The notes: a model not told the origin generated them from the letters alone. A stretch of 64,000 nucleotides of DNA from Ruminococcaceae bacterium AM07-15 (GCA_003477405.1 QUDE01000007.1:62001-126000), one strand, 5' to 3'. Shown: positions 9,048 to 19,403, counted from the stretch's first letter. Made by a program: numbers and translations.

Positions 9048-11759
9048 TTAAATATTTTCAAAATACGCATCATAATCAACGAATATCTTTTCCGAGATAG
9101 AGTCATAATACATTTCGTTTTCACGCGCAGTCTCCATAAGTTTCCACACAGAACATTTAATCCGATATTCAGACCAAAGATAGTCTGCCAAATCATAGAT
9201 ATCCATTGACAGCGAATCTTGACTATACAAGATAACTTCTATCAGTCCAGCAAGCCGGACCTCCTGGCGGCCTTTCCTGAATAGGCGGGTTCCCCCCATG
9301 CGCTGATATGAGAACATATCTTTGTTCTCGGCAAGAAGAGACGCGTAAAACCAGTCATCAAATCCGTATTCGTCCAGTTTGTGCGCAAAGCCTGCTTTTT
9401 GCAGGGAGAATACGGTAAAAAATTCTCCGCCACTTACATACTCTGACACATCCTCGCAGAACCCTCTTAAATCCTCTTTTCCAATGCCGGCTTGATTCAA
9501 TTTGCGGATTTGTATGTAGCGCTGAGGAGCAAATTCAACAATTTCCATCTCCTCGCGCAGCTTATAGAGCTGGGAACAAAAAGTCACCGTTGAGAGAAGG
9601 CTTCTCTTAAAGGCGGAAATATCCACAATGTCCTGGTCCAGAAGTATATGCCTGAAATATTCGACTGCGGAATGATATTTGCCACTGACAACATAGTTGG
9701 AGTAAATGTGAAAGCCGAGATTTGTAATACTGTAACTGTTGAGCAGCCCCCTGTCCGCATCAGGAAAAAGACGCCGGTAGATCTCATGAAGCTCAGAAAG
9801 AAGATAGAAATCATCCGTCAACTCTCCTTTGAGTTTCTGAGCCATTACATCGGACATGGCAGGAGAGTCAATCCGATAGGTGTCCCCGTCCAAATAGGCC
9901 GCAATGCAACCTAAATAATTTGCCTTTACACTACTGCCCTTTATCCCATATTCCTCCTCATAGCGTTGGACAAAGTCTTCTTTGGAGATAGGAGCACACG
10001 AAAGTAGCAAGTCCATTACTTGCTGGTCACGGTTGAAATTACCAAACTCTATGGTCGGCATATGTTGGAACTGAATATTTGGATATGCTTCCTCTGTACA
10101 TATCTTCTTTAGCAAATTATGAAGCTCGTATTCATCCCGAATGTCATATTCCAGCATAAGTTCTGCGTGTTCGTTAAAAAGTTTAAGGGCAGAGATCTCA
10201 ATGTCAGTATACTGATTGAGATCTAATGTATCTAGCAGTTTAGTATAATCGTAAAGAAGAATAGGATAGTACCGCAGACGCTTCCATTGTTTCCACAGAA
10301 CATTCCTACTTGCGGCAAGCTTGTTCTCATATCCCCGACCACTTATCATGAGTTTAGAATTATCCGCGATACCCAAATCTGACAGTAGCGCATGATATTT
10401 TTCTACAAAAGAGCTAAAAGATATTTCATCGGCTGCATATTGCCGCAACGCATAGTCGCATAGGGCATCACGCTTGCAGGGAACAATGTTTGAACCGATT
10501 TGCACGCAATTTTTGTATGCGATGCGTTCTCCTGCACGCCGGAAGGCGATTGGAAAAGAGTCGTCATCCTTCAATTTTTCCGGTGGCAAATCACCGGCCT
10601 TATATGCGAGCTTAAGATATTCAAACACAGTATCATTTTCTTCAAATGCAAGCCGAAAATCATCTCGTGAAAAATCGTATTTCTGAAACACTTCGGTATA
10701 ACGGTCCTCATATAGTGTAGGTCGATTTTTTAATGAATCACGCTCTAATTGCCGAATGCGCTCACGCTGTACATTCAGTTCATTTCCAACATCCTCCAAT
10801 GTCCGACCACGCAGTCTTTCAGTCAAAACATACCCACGACGCTGATTCGCAAGCTGTGCTGCGTACTCAATGGCAGTCATTCTCTTGATGGCATAGTAGC
10901 CACCTTCGTTTCGCACTACTTTTTGGGTGGCGATGAGAAACCGCAAATTGGCGTCCAATACATCTGTTGGCACCAGAGCACAGATATCCGATACGCTTTT
11001 GAGATTGCATCCATATACTGATTTTTTTAAAATGGATAATATCTGGGCCTGAATCCCCCTTGCAAAGACCGGCGATGTAGAGATTGCGCGAATAAAGTCC
11101 GGGCTGTTTACAAGAACATCTTCACTCATATTTTCAGCAGAGTGTTCTTGAAAATAGATCTCACAGAGTGGGCTGATTTGCTCATAAAGGTCGTTTGCAG
11201 AAAGTGTATAAATAGAGGACAGTCGTTTCACCACTGATTGGCACAACCCATCAGAGGTTGTTAGTGGCATATCAGAGGAGGTCGCTGATGAATCTAAAGC
11301 GGGCTGCAGTAGACAGGTATCTCTCTTTTCAAGAATTTCTGTTACTGTTTTTTCGCCGACATTGTTCCACTTCTTTATTTCGTCACGAGTGAAGTGCTGT
11401 AGTTCCGAAAGAAAAGAAATATTTTGCCTTTTCAAGCAGTTGTAAGCCCTGTTCGACAGCCCCATCTGTTCAATGGGAATGTCTTGATACGCAATGCCAT
11501 CATCTCCTGTAAACGATGGCGCACTTTTGTGCTCCGTGGCTTCTTCCGGTGCAAAACCTGCTGCACAAACTTGTAGGCTTGCTTTTTTCTCAAGAATCTC
11601 CTGAATACTTTTCGCACCTAAATTCTTTATATTGTGCAGATCTACTTCAGACAGTGCATTAAGAGCCCCAATTGTTAATATACCCGCTCTATGGAGCGCA
11701 TTGTACGAGCGTGTGGAAAGGTTTAATTCCTTAATAGAATCAGATTTATGGTAAAACAC
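9048..11759 (-). CDS. Large protein with two RNAP alphaCTD-like repeats and sigma4-like HTH
   Basis: A 903-residue protein, first in the three-gene operon. Two N-terminal copies (about residues 8-59 and 95-146) match the helix-hairpin-helix fold of the RNA polymerase alpha C-terminal domain (IKELNLSTRSYNALHRAGI; IEQMGLSNRAYNCLKRQNI), each closing with LGAKSIQEILEKK or VGEKTVTEILEKR. Residues about 310-345 resemble sigma region 4 (RGRTLEDVGNELNVQRERIR), a DNA-binding helix-turn-helix. The remaining 550 residues are unfamiliar and mainly helical. It may recognise DNA or the host polymerase for the helicase and ParB-like partners, or regulate the operon. Function unknown. Confidence 0.82.
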   Translation of the reverse strand: MFYHKSDSIKELNLSTRSYNALHRAGILTIGALNALSEVDLHNIKNLGAKSIQEILEKKASLQVCAAGFAPEEATEHKSAPSFTGDDGIAYQDIPIEQMGLSNRAYNCLKRQNISFLSELQHFTRDEIKKWNNVGEKTVTEILEKRDTCLLQPALDSSATSSDMPLTTSDGLCQSVVKRLSSIYTLSANDLYEQISPLCEIYFQEHSAENMSEDVLVNSPDFIRAISTSPVFARGIQAQILSILKKSVYGCNLKSVSDICALVPTDVLDANLRFLIATQKVVRNEGGYYAIKRMTAIEYAAQLANQRRGYVLTERLRGRTLEDVGNELNVQRERIRQLERDSLKNRPTLYEDRYTEVFQKYDFSRDDFRLAFEENDTVFEYLKLAYKAGDLPPEKLKDDDSFPIAFRRAGERIAYKNCVQIGSNIVPCKRDALCDYALRQYAADEISFSSFVEKYHALLSDLGIADNSKLMISGRGYENKLAASRNVLWKQWKRLRYYPILLYDYTKLLDTLDLNQYTDIEISALKLFNEHAELMLEYDIRDEYELHNLLKKICTEEAYPNIQFQHMPTIEFGNFNRDQQVMDLLLSCAPISKEDFVQRYEEEYGIKGSSVKANYLGCIAAYLDGDTYRIDSPAMSDVMAQKLKGELTDDFYLLSELHEIYRRLFPDADRGLLNSYSITNLGFHIYSNYVVSGKYHSAVEYFRHILLDQDIVDISAFKRSLLSTVTFCSQLYKLREEMEIVEFAPQRYIQIRKLNQAGIGKEDLRGFCEDVSEYVSGGEFFTVFSLQKAGFAHKLDEYGFDDWFYASLLAENKDMFSYQRMGGTRLFRKGRQEVRLAGLIEVILYSQDSLSMDIYDLADYLWSEYRIKCSVWKLMETARENEMYYDSISEKIFVDYDAYFENI

Positions 11760-11918
11760 ATTCTTCGCCTCTTTACTTTTCGGAAATAACTTGGTTTTAT
11801 CATCTTTGCTTCAACTAAGAAATCTCCATTTATGTCCGTATCGTCTCGGAATAGGTATGTAAAAACAGTTTCCCTATTTGGTTAGTTTCTCCAAGTGGAA
11901 TATATGAATAGTCAAACT

Positions 11919-12689
11919 TTAGTCAGTCCACCTGGCATCTACTTCTTTCTCCGCAACAAATCCTATTGCCTTCTGTGAATCTAATACGACATAAACATGG
12001 GTTTCACTGCCTATCCATTCTTGAGTACCCTCTATAGGCTGCCCTTCCTCATCGTAATCCTCTTTCCAATGGTCTTGTTCTTCAATAATTATGCTTATCT
12101 TTTGGGAATACTGAAAATTCCTAATATTTTGATAGTGAATATCGATTGACTTATCTTTTTTCAACTCGTTTTCAAAAAAGATAAGGATAATTCCTTCCGA
12201 ATTAGGCGCAATAGATTTTGAATTCTCTTTTGCGTGAAATCCGTACAAACCAGCATGCTCGATTTCACGTGCTAATCCATTTCCTATATTTTCAACCGTT
12301 ATTTCTAACTCTCCTCTGGTTTTCGTCCCTAAGTAATAGTTCTCTTGATGCTCACTACATTGATAGACTTCAATCAATTTCTTGCCAAAGGCTCCGTATA
12401 GCTTGATACTTGTAATTTTCAGAACGGGATGTTCCGTTGTCATATTCTCAAAAACAAGATTTTGCCGTTGCTGCTCATCAAGTAGCTTTCGATTTTGCTC
12501 TTCCATTACGGCGTTTTGCCAAAGGGCTGTTCCTGACACGGCTACCGTTCCAAAGTAGGCCATATATGCAAGCCAAAACTCTTTGTCTGAAAACAAAACT
12601 TTACCTATACAGACCAGAAATACTAAACATAATAGCGGAACCATAATGACAAAAATAGTTGCAAAAAATATTTTCTTTTGTTTTTTCAT
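11919..12689 (-). CDS. Two-helix membrane protein, hypothetical
   Basis: A 256-residue protein with two transmembrane segments near the N-terminus (about residues 5-30 and 38-58), a short coiled-coil stretch (MEEQNRKLLDEQQRQN) and a soluble beta-rich C-terminal domain. The start at 12689 has GAAGGAA 7 bp upstream; an ATG at 12719 has no clear site. It lies upstream of, and in the same direction as, the putative defence operon, with about 160 bp between, and could be a membrane effector of that system or an independent gene. I do not recognise the family. Confidence 0.7.
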   Translation of the reverse strand: MKKQKKIFFATIFVIMVPLLCLVFLVCIGKVLFSDKEFWLAYMAYFGTVAVSGTALWQNAVMEEQNRKLLDEQQRQNLVFENMTTEHPVLKITSIKLYGAFGKKLIEVYQCSEHQENYYLGTKTRGELEITVENIGNGLAREIEHAGLYGFHAKENSKSIAPNSEGIILIFFENELKKDKSIDIHYQNIRNFQYSQKISIIIEEQDHWKEDYDEEGQPIEGTQEWIGSETHVYVVLDSQKAIGFVAEKEVDARWTD

Positions 12690-12742
12690 CTCATTATTCC
12701 TTCGCTTCCCCAACCTCATAAGTCAATGGAGCAGACCTTTGG

Positions 12743-12770
12743 TTGACTCTTTCTGATAAAATGGTATGAT
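12743..12770 (+). promoter_or_regulatory. Orphan SigA-like promoter
   Basis: TTGACT (12743-12748), 16-bp spacer, TATGAT (12765-12770), reading rightwards into a stretch with no intact gene. It may be left over from a lost gene. Confidence 0.4.
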
Positions 12771-14383
12771 AGGACATTTGCTTATTCATCAAGAACGATA
12801 AAAGTCAACCTTCATTCCACAAATACTTTATTATCTCAATAGCACAATATAGAACATTTTTATCCCATTTATTTCAAAATGTTCCATATAAAGAATAGCA
12901 CAAAACCAGATAAAGCTCTACCGTAAATATTCTATCACAGCAACTGTCCAATAAGCAGGACTATAGCAGTTGTATCTCTGAAAACAATAACAATATAATA
13001 ATGGGAAAATTATTTCCTTTCCTGCCATGCAGAATGCAGGATGGAGTCAAATCATATCGTTTCTGTGCCTTTATCACCAATCCCATGCTGTCCTGCTCAA
13101 AAGGTTGTGTCCCCATGCTGCATTCCAGATGGCACATATGGCTCCATCCAGAAGCATAGTGGCGTAGGTGGTGACTCAGACCTTTTCTACACCATAGTCT
13201 CTAATCTAGACGCACTACTCCACCAGCACCAACTTTCCTTCTCTCTAGTTCAGAAATCATTTCTTTTGTGTAATCGCTCAGACCGCCGTGTTTAATTTGC
13301 CGCAAGCAATGATAGTGCTGAGCAATTAACTGATCCTGATCCCTAACCATGCCTGTGTTCATCAAACACCGTTTGGGCAGATCCGCCTCATTGCCGGTGG
13401 TAAAAGAAAATGAATCTATTTTCTTATCAGCGTGACCTCAAAATCACTTTTAAATCTCAAATTAAAATAGTATATTTACTATATCCCTTCGGCAAAAAAA
13501 GGATATATTATTGCTATTATATTAAAATTATTGTGTTATTTTTGCTCCGCTACATATTTAAATGATCTGAATAATTAACTTAATGTTTGTGCTTCATTTG
13601 AAGTTAAAGTTTACAGAAAGCAAGTTATGCAGTATACTATTATTATCAAAAATTGTAAAAATATGTAGACTTTGAAGAAAAGCATATTTTTCTCGCTCTG
13701 CATTTTACTATTGATATGATTTTTGATTAGGAACACTAGATAGATCTTGCTACTATAGATTTAACCATAGAATACACTTTTCAAGATGACCATAGTTTAG
13801 GCCACCATAGATTAAATTTGGTCAACAACTTTATAAAACGCAGTGAATTTTGGCTCTCTTCGACTCTCTATTATTCTATATCTTTAGTTGCATCACTACC
13901 TAGTAGCTTATCAGCTCTGTTTAATAATCGCATTGTTTACGATATCGCTTTAAAGCAAGTTTTACTATCTATTCCTAAATTAGATCATAGTCCTTTCAAT
14001 CCGTCTATTTTCCGAAAAAGCGCTACTACTATCCCATATAATAATCCATCTAGATTATAACTTAATAATTTTCATTTCTAGCTAATATATTACAAATTGA
14101 AATTCCATTATGCTTGTATATTATATTTTTAAATAATTAAGCACTAAAAAATATAATACAAAACTTAACATTTTATGCATCTCTTATTCCATGGATTTGA
14201 AATGCAGAATTTGGTAAATCATATTATTTGGGGGGTAAGTAACTAGCAGCATTCCGTTAACACATATTCTTGCCACTTTATTAATACACACTTTTCAAAT
14301 AATAAGCCCACTTTGATAATTCTATTTTCATTATAGCGGAATGTGCTTGTTAGCAAACTTATTAAATTGGAGATCAAATACAT
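12771..14383. other. AT-rich stretch with no convincing intact gene
   Basis: 1.6 kb between the membrane protein and the TPR/MORN gene. The AT content is very high from about 13440 onwards. Reading frames here (for example plus 13041-13295 and 13818-14060) have no ribosome-binding site, recognisable motif or plausible composition. The only protein-like segment is on the minus strand at 13201-13440. Confidence 0.6.
13201..13440 (-). pseudogene. Possible gene remnant
   Basis: A minus-strand frame open over about 77 codons encodes a normal-looking protein segment (DQDQLIAQHYHCLRQIKHG, then YTKEMISELERRKVGAGGVV) ending at TAG (13201-13203). The nearest ATG (13362) would give 53 residues and has no good ribosome-binding site, and the frame is closed upstream by a TGA. 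It may be the tail of a decayed gene. I do not recognise it. Confidence 0.3.
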
Positions 14384-15538
14384 ATGAGACAACGAACATT
14401 GGTACAGATACTCAGTAACATTATTAGTATGTTAGCCATCCTAATAGTAACGATGATCATTATGGTAGTTGTTCGCAATGTATCAAATTTAACTCTTATG
14501 GAGGCTATTGATCCAAAAACGCAAAATAAAGCGGTAACTGAACCAACTAACCCATGGCTAGAAGCACAAAATTATATGAAAACAGAACAATGGGATAAAG
14601 CATTACCGCTTCTAATGGATGCTATACAAGATGCGCCAGAGCAAGCAGAGAGATATATTGCATTGTCTCAAACGCACCAAGCCAGAGGAAATCTTCAAGC
14701 TGCTTTGGAAACGCTAGAAAATGGTATGGAGCTTGCATCTGATACGGAAATATTGGAACCATATCTGCATGCGCTAAATCAAACCATGCTCCTCACAGAT
14801 CTTCAACAAAGATATTTACAACAAATAGAGAAAGCATTTGCTCAAAAAGATCAACTACAGTTAGAAAAACTGTTGGAAAAATGGGAGAATGCATATAATA
14901 ACGCTACCAGTGCTAATAGTGAAGTTTCCTGGATTAATCCATCTGGTCTAACATGGTGTCAGAAAAGTTTTTATGCCGAATTTACAGGGACAGGCCTGGC
15001 CTTTGATAGATATTCTATGTACTATGGCTCACTTCTAAATGGAGTTCCCCATGGGGAAGGAATGTATGTTGCAGTAGATACTGTATATCAAGATGAAGTG
15101 ATATCGTATATGCTCATTGTCGGCACTTGGGAAAACGGAATACTCCTCGGTGAAACTCGATTTGAAGAATGGCTTACTGGAAAAGAACACAAACTTATAT
15201 ATACTATTGATGCTATCCTTGCCGGAGAAGAAGAAAGATTTATCCAAGCAGATGTGAAACTGATGCACCCACCTTTAAACAACGGTAATTACCAAAGTGA
15301 TCACCAATTTGATCTTTCCATTACAGAAGGAACATTACAACTGGATAATTCTATTCCTGGATATGATGGTGCATTGGTAATACCCTGTTGTATGCATGAA
15401 GGGTGTACAGCCAGCGCAATAATCAGTACAGATGATCAGTCAGTTTTTTATCAAAATCCATATCCATGGAATAAAGACTGGCCTTATCAGCCGGCAATGC
15501 CAAGAATATTCTTAAACTTCATGTACCAACTGGCTTAA
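14384..15538 (+). CDS. Membrane-anchored TPR and MORN-like repeat protein
   Basis: A 384-residue protein. Residues about 9-32 are a single transmembrane anchor. Residues about 55-125 form TPR-like helices (WDKALPLLMDAIQDAPEQAE, then ARGNLQAALETLENGM). The C-terminal half has MORN-like motifs (YYGSLLNGVPHGEGMYV and GTWENGILLG). It ends near QNPYPWNKDW, a sequence repeated in the next gene, so the two are paralogues. It starts at ATG 14384 after an AT-rich leader with only a weak site (TTGGAG). It is first of a likely operon with the paralogue and the Ser/Thr kinase, suggesting a substrate, sensor or scaffold of the kinase. AT-rich codon use differs strongly from host genes. Confidence 0.75.
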   Translation: MRQRTLVQILSNIISMLAILIVTMIIMVVVRNVSNLTLMEAIDPKTQNKAVTEPTNPWLEAQNYMKTEQWDKALPLLMDAIQDAPEQAERYIALSQTHQARGNLQAALETLENGMELASDTEILEPYLHALNQTMLLTDLQQRYLQQIEKAFAQKDQLQLEKLLEKWENAYNNATSANSEVSWINPSGLTWCQKSFYAEFTGTGLAFDRYSMYYGSLLNGVPHGEGMYVAVDTVYQDEVISYMLIVGTWENGILLGETRFEEWLTGKEHKLIYTIDAILAGEEERFIQADVKLMHPPLNNGNYQSDHQFDLSITEGTLQLDNSIPGYDGALVIPCCMHEGCTASAIISTDDQSVFYQNPYPWNKDWPYQPAMPRIFLNFMYQLA

Positions 15539-15557
15539 TATGGCAAGCGAGGAACTC

Positions 15558-16562
15558 ATGAAAAAGATACTGAATATCATTATTACTACATTGGCAGCTC
15601 TAATTCTATTAATGGGGACTTACAGCCTAATCGGTATTTGCAACATTTTAAAATTCAAATCTATCCATCCTATCATAACTATGAGTGGAACTAAATCGTC
15701 GCTAATTGATGCTCAGCCGATACAAGAAACCTTAGAATCACCTTCGCACATGGGAACTGAGGAATCTACAGAAGACACAGCATGTTTACCCGAATTGTCT
15801 TCTACACAAGTAGAAATACTGGAATCTCTTTCTTCCAAAATGGCAGCTGGCGATCGAATAGCCGCTGCGGAAATACTGCGTCACTGGAAACTCATGTTAG
15901 AAGAAAATTCTGATGGTACAACTCGTACTTTACAGGGATATTCATTCGATGGGACAACCATACATAAACACTATACTGGTACTGCATTGGCATCAGACAA
16001 TGCTAATCGATTCTACTATGGAGTTCTAACAGATGGAGTTCCAAACGGTGCTGGGTATTATCTAGTGTTACACAATAACCAGCTTGAAAAGACTACATAC
16101 CTTTGGATATCTGGAACATGGGATCACGGTATATTGACCAACAACTTCCACCTTTTCATTGATGAAGTTCCATTAGATCAACCAAGTGCCATGCGAAACA
16201 GATTAGAGATGATAGGTGTGACCGATGGTTCAGAACAAGAGAGATTTTTGTCAGCACATGTGACTCAATATACTATACAGACACAATGGGATCAAACAAG
16301 TCCAATATCTACACCCATACATGAGTTTCAAGTGCAATATGATATCCAGAATGGAAAATTGATAGAAGCTCAATGGACATTTAAAGATCACCGATATTTA
16401 CGAGCTTGTACGGAAGTTGTCGATGGTATCACTGCTTTTATGGGGGTAACAGACTGTTCAAAAAGCCAATTTCAAAACCCATATCCATGGAATAAAGAAT
16501 ATCGATTTGTCTATAATCCATTATTCGGAACTTATCCCGACATTATGGAATGGAACTTCTAA
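15558..16562 (+). CDS. Membrane-anchored MORN-like protein, paralogue of upstream gene
   Basis: About 334 residues with one N-terminal transmembrane helix (residues about 4-26), a low-complexity linker, and a C-terminal domain sharing YYGVLTDGVPNGAGYYL and QNPYPWNKEY with the upstream protein; the TPR part is missing. It begins within 20 bp of the previous stop. ATG 15558 has GAGGAA close upstream; ATG 15540 touches the previous stop (TAATATG) and would fit coupled translation. I prefer 15558 because the anchor then starts like that of the paralogue. The duplication points to related partners or a heteromeric membrane complex under the adjacent kinase. Function unknown. Confidence 0.72.
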   Translation: MKKILNIIITTLAALILLMGTYSLIGICNILKFKSIHPIITMSGTKSSLIDAQPIQETLESPSHMGTEESTEDTACLPELSSTQVEILESLSSKMAAGDRIAAAEILRHWKLMLEENSDGTTRTLQGYSFDGTTIHKHYTGTALASDNANRFYYGVLTDGVPNGAGYYLVLHNNQLEKTTYLWISGTWDHGILTNNFHLFIDEVPLDQPSAMRNRLEMIGVTDGSEQERFLSAHVTQYTIQTQWDQTSPISTPIHEFQVQYDIQNGKLIEAQWTFKDHRYLRACTEVVDGITAFMGVTDCSKSQFQNPYPWNKEYRFVYNPLFGTYPDIMEWNF

Positions 16563-16602
16563 GAGTGCATCTTCCAACTCACATAGAAAAGGAGGAATGT
16601 AT

Positions 16603-17760
16603 ATGATTCTGGAAGATTTGAAAACCATATGGCCAGAATGGAAAATTGTGGGCACTTATATTGGCAAGGGGTCTTTTAGCACTGTCTACCACGCAGTGCG
16701 TGAAGATGACTTTGTAAAAAGTCATGCTGCTATTAAAGTAATTTCTATTCCTACCAGACCAGATGAAATCGATATTTTTTCTTCTGATGGAATGGGATTA
16801 TTTGAAACAAAAACATATCTTCAAAGTATTGTAGATCAGTTTATTCAAGAAATTAAATTGATGGAATGCCTAAAGGGAACACAAAATGTGGTCAGCGTAG
16901 AAGATTATCAAGTAGTAGAAAATACCGATGGAATCGGCTGGACAATATATATTCGCATGGAATTGTTAACACCACTTATCCAATATTTTGAAAACAAACA
17001 GATCGTAGAAAAAGAAGTAATTCGTTTAGGATGCGATATCTGTTCAGCTCTAGAGCTATGCAGTAAACTTAACATTATACATCGAGATATTAAACCAGGA
17101 AATATACTTGTAAATGATTTTGGCCATTTCAAACTAGGTGATTTTGGAATTTCAAGAACAATGGCAAATATAACATTTGGATTTACTCAAAACAGAGGGA
17201 CACCTGATTATATGGCACCAGAAGTGATATCTAGCCCCTACTATGACGCTAGAGCAGATATCTATTCATTAGGTCTCGTGCTCTATCAACTACTAAATCA
17301 TAAGCAGTTGCCATTTTGGGATAATGACAAACAATATCTTAGTCATCCAAATCGTTATCTCGCTTATTCGCGGCGAATTAGTGGAGAGCCATTGCCATCA
17401 CCGTGCCAAGCTTCACCAGCTATGGTGGAAGTCATACTTCGTGCCTGTGCTTTTCGTCCGGAAGATCGATTTGCCACGGCAACAGAATTTAAACAGGCAC
17501 TAGAAGCAGTAAACAATGAAATTGCTCCAGCAAATAAACCCACTCTACCGTTGGAAACCGTAGAATTGCAGCTGTCACAAACAATACTCAAGGAAGGCAA
17601 CAATGAGGCTTCTCCGCTTAACATATCAAATTGGGAATACTCAGATAGTCATCCATCTGAAAAACATTTTAACTTCAACACAGGAATTTGGATTCGTTTA
17701 GGAATTATCCTTTTTGAGTTGATTATCATCATATTTCTCTATTTATTTTTCTTTATATAA
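16603..17760 (+). CDS. Membrane-anchored Hanks-type Ser/Thr protein kinase
   Basis: A 385-residue eukaryotic-like kinase. It has a glycine loop GKGSFSTV (21-28), catalytic Lys45 (AAIKV), HRDIKPGN (160-167), DFG (180-182) and the activation-segment end GTPDYMAPE (199-207), so all key residues are present and it should be active. A single C-terminal transmembrane helix (about 359-383) anchors it with the kinase domain in the cytoplasm and almost nothing outside, so it does not sense through an extracellular PASTA domain as housekeeping PrkC does. The start at 16603 follows AAAGGAGG by 7 bp; a frame extension to 16507 overlaps the previous gene. It is the last gene of the three-gene membrane module. 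Similar kinases occur in abortive-infection systems, but that role is inference. Confidence 0.9.
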   Translation: MILEDLKTIWPEWKIVGTYIGKGSFSTVYHAVREDDFVKSHAAIKVISIPTRPDEIDIFSSDGMGLFETKTYLQSIVDQFIQEIKLMECLKGTQNVVSVEDYQVVENTDGIGWTIYIRMELLTPLIQYFENKQIVEKEVIRLGCDICSALELCSKLNIIHRDIKPGNILVNDFGHFKLGDFGISRTMANITFGFTQNRGTPDYMAPEVISSPYYDARADIYSLGLVLYQLLNHKQLPFWDNDKQYLSHPNRYLAYSRRISGEPLPSPCQASPAMVEVILRACAFRPEDRFATATEFKQALEAVNNEIAPANKPTLPLETVELQLSQTILKEGNNEASPLNISNWEYSDSHPSEKHFNFNTGIWIRLGIILFELIIIIFLYLFFFI

Positions 17761-18059
17761 ACAACTTATTCTGTGGAAATTGTATCTTGCAAAAAATATC
17801 GTATATCATAATATCTTGTTGATATTATGACTCCCGGTAATCAGCAAATAAATTGTATTAAAAAAATGCGCTATAGGTAGCTCATATGATCTCATATGCT
17901 TGTATCACAACCGAGGCAAATAAAAAAATAATCCAAGGTAACAAGGTAGTTTTAGATAAGATAGACCGAGTTTCTCTAATTAAAAACAAATAAAAAGATA
18001 TTGGTTTACAAATCTCTGATAGAATAAAGTTGCGACACACCATTCGAAAGGAAACAGCA
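17761..18059. other. Gene-free AT-rich gap
   Basis: About 300 bp after the kinase gene. No reading frame with a ribosome-binding site and no clear hairpin; the IS256-type transposase remnant begins at its right edge. Confidence 0.5.
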
Positions 18060-18840
18060 AACCATATTCGATCTGTATGTCTATGTGGACAATATCTGGT
18101 TGCGCCGCAACAGGAGCGAAGTGTTCAAAAGCACTACCATTCTTGTGGAAATTATAGTCAATGAGGACGGATATCGAGAAGTCCTTGATGCTATTGAGGA
18201 TATAAAGGAGGACTAGGCCAGCTGGACAAGCTTCTTTCAATAGCTCTGCATGCGCAGCCTGGACAGCATCAAACCGATGGTTGGAGATAAACGCCTTAGT
18301 ATCTAGGGACTGTGGTCAAAGTGTCTTCTTAGTCCAAATACCAGTGCTGTACCGTCCACTTCTACCATAATATATTCCCGTGTTTCAAAATAAAGCTGAT
18401 AGCAAAGATGCTCAAAGCGATCCGTGCTCAGAAGAGCAAGAAAGTTGCTGAGAAAAGGCAGACGGTAGTGGGAGACCTGTGCTCCATAAAGATGAAAGAG
18501 GCTTCTACGAAGATGGAGAATGACACCGAGAAAACATTAGCCTCCTACGAATTTCCTAGTGAGTATTGAACCTACATCCGTACAAACAATGTTATTGAAC
18601 GGCTAAACTAGGAGATCCACCGTACCTGTGTGTTTGGCAGTTTCCCGCACGATAACTCTACCCTTCCCGGCTATACCATGTAGCCGGTACCTAGTGGAGC
18701 AACAAGAAGTACATGAACATGAATCATCTGGAGGTTGCTGTTGCAGACTTTATTCAGTCCAAAGTCTGCAAACTAGTTCACGAAAAATCCTTGATTCTAC
18801 CTAATTTTCTGCGTGATAGTCACTATTTATAAGAAAATAT
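18060..18840 (+). pseudogene. Decayed IS256/Mutator-family transposase, C-terminal part
   Basis: With frame jumps and stops, the plus strand reads as an IS256-family DDE transposase: LYVYVDNIWLRRNR, ILVEIIVNEDGYREVLDAI, then YQCCTVHFYHNIF, IKLIAKMLKAIRAQKSKKVA, YIRTNNVIERLN and MNMNHLEVAV. At least five stops interrupt it and the N-terminal ~40 percent is missing. The end (KVCKL) is also found at the end of the second copy at 22412-23350. This is an inactive insertion-sequence relic in the element cargo. Confidence 0.85.
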
Positions 18841-19403
18841 TGAGATATGTCCTTTTCTCTATATGCCTACTGCTTACCTAAACGATACCCAATATTTGAT
18901 GCATCTAATGAAATGAGTATAGCAGAATGTAGTGAAACTATCACACTTTTGGCAGTTAGGAAAGCCTCTATATTACATATTGATCGTAATTCCAGAGATG
19001 CGCTGGAAATGTTTCAACTAAATACATTGACGCAGTTCTCCCAAGATCCTAGCCCCTAGTCTTAAAGCTCTGCTATTCCAAAATGTAACCTAGGCAGACC
19101 TCCGGAAAAAATGATGATCGAGTCATATGTTATCCAAGGAATCAATCAACTATGGAAATCGTTATCTAATATGCCCAAATAATCTAACCGACATGCTCAA
19201 AGTTAAAAACCTGTCAAAAAACAATACACTTTTAGAAAGAGCTGTATCACTCTAATATAAAGTACTGTTCGCTGGTGGCTGAAACAATGCTACTATTATT
19301 CTATGCCAAATCCATCAAAAACTAAATTGAATTTTTGATAAGCACTTCAATTCAGCACGAAAATGCATCAATATATTATAAACGAATGGAAAGAGTTACT
19401 ATC
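18841..19403. other. Gene-free gap after the IS remnant
   Basis: About 560 bp of AT-rich DNA. One short plus-strand frame (18847-19059) has no ribosome-binding site or family resemblance. Nothing else supported. Confidence 0.5.

Noticed and set aside
13041..13295. Plus-strand 84-codon frame
   Set aside because: Composition and lack of a start signal argue against a gene; the minus strand here looks more protein-like.
13818..14060. Plus-strand 80-codon frame in AT-rich DNA
   Set aside because: No ribosome-binding site, no family resemblance, and a composition expected of random AT-rich sequence.
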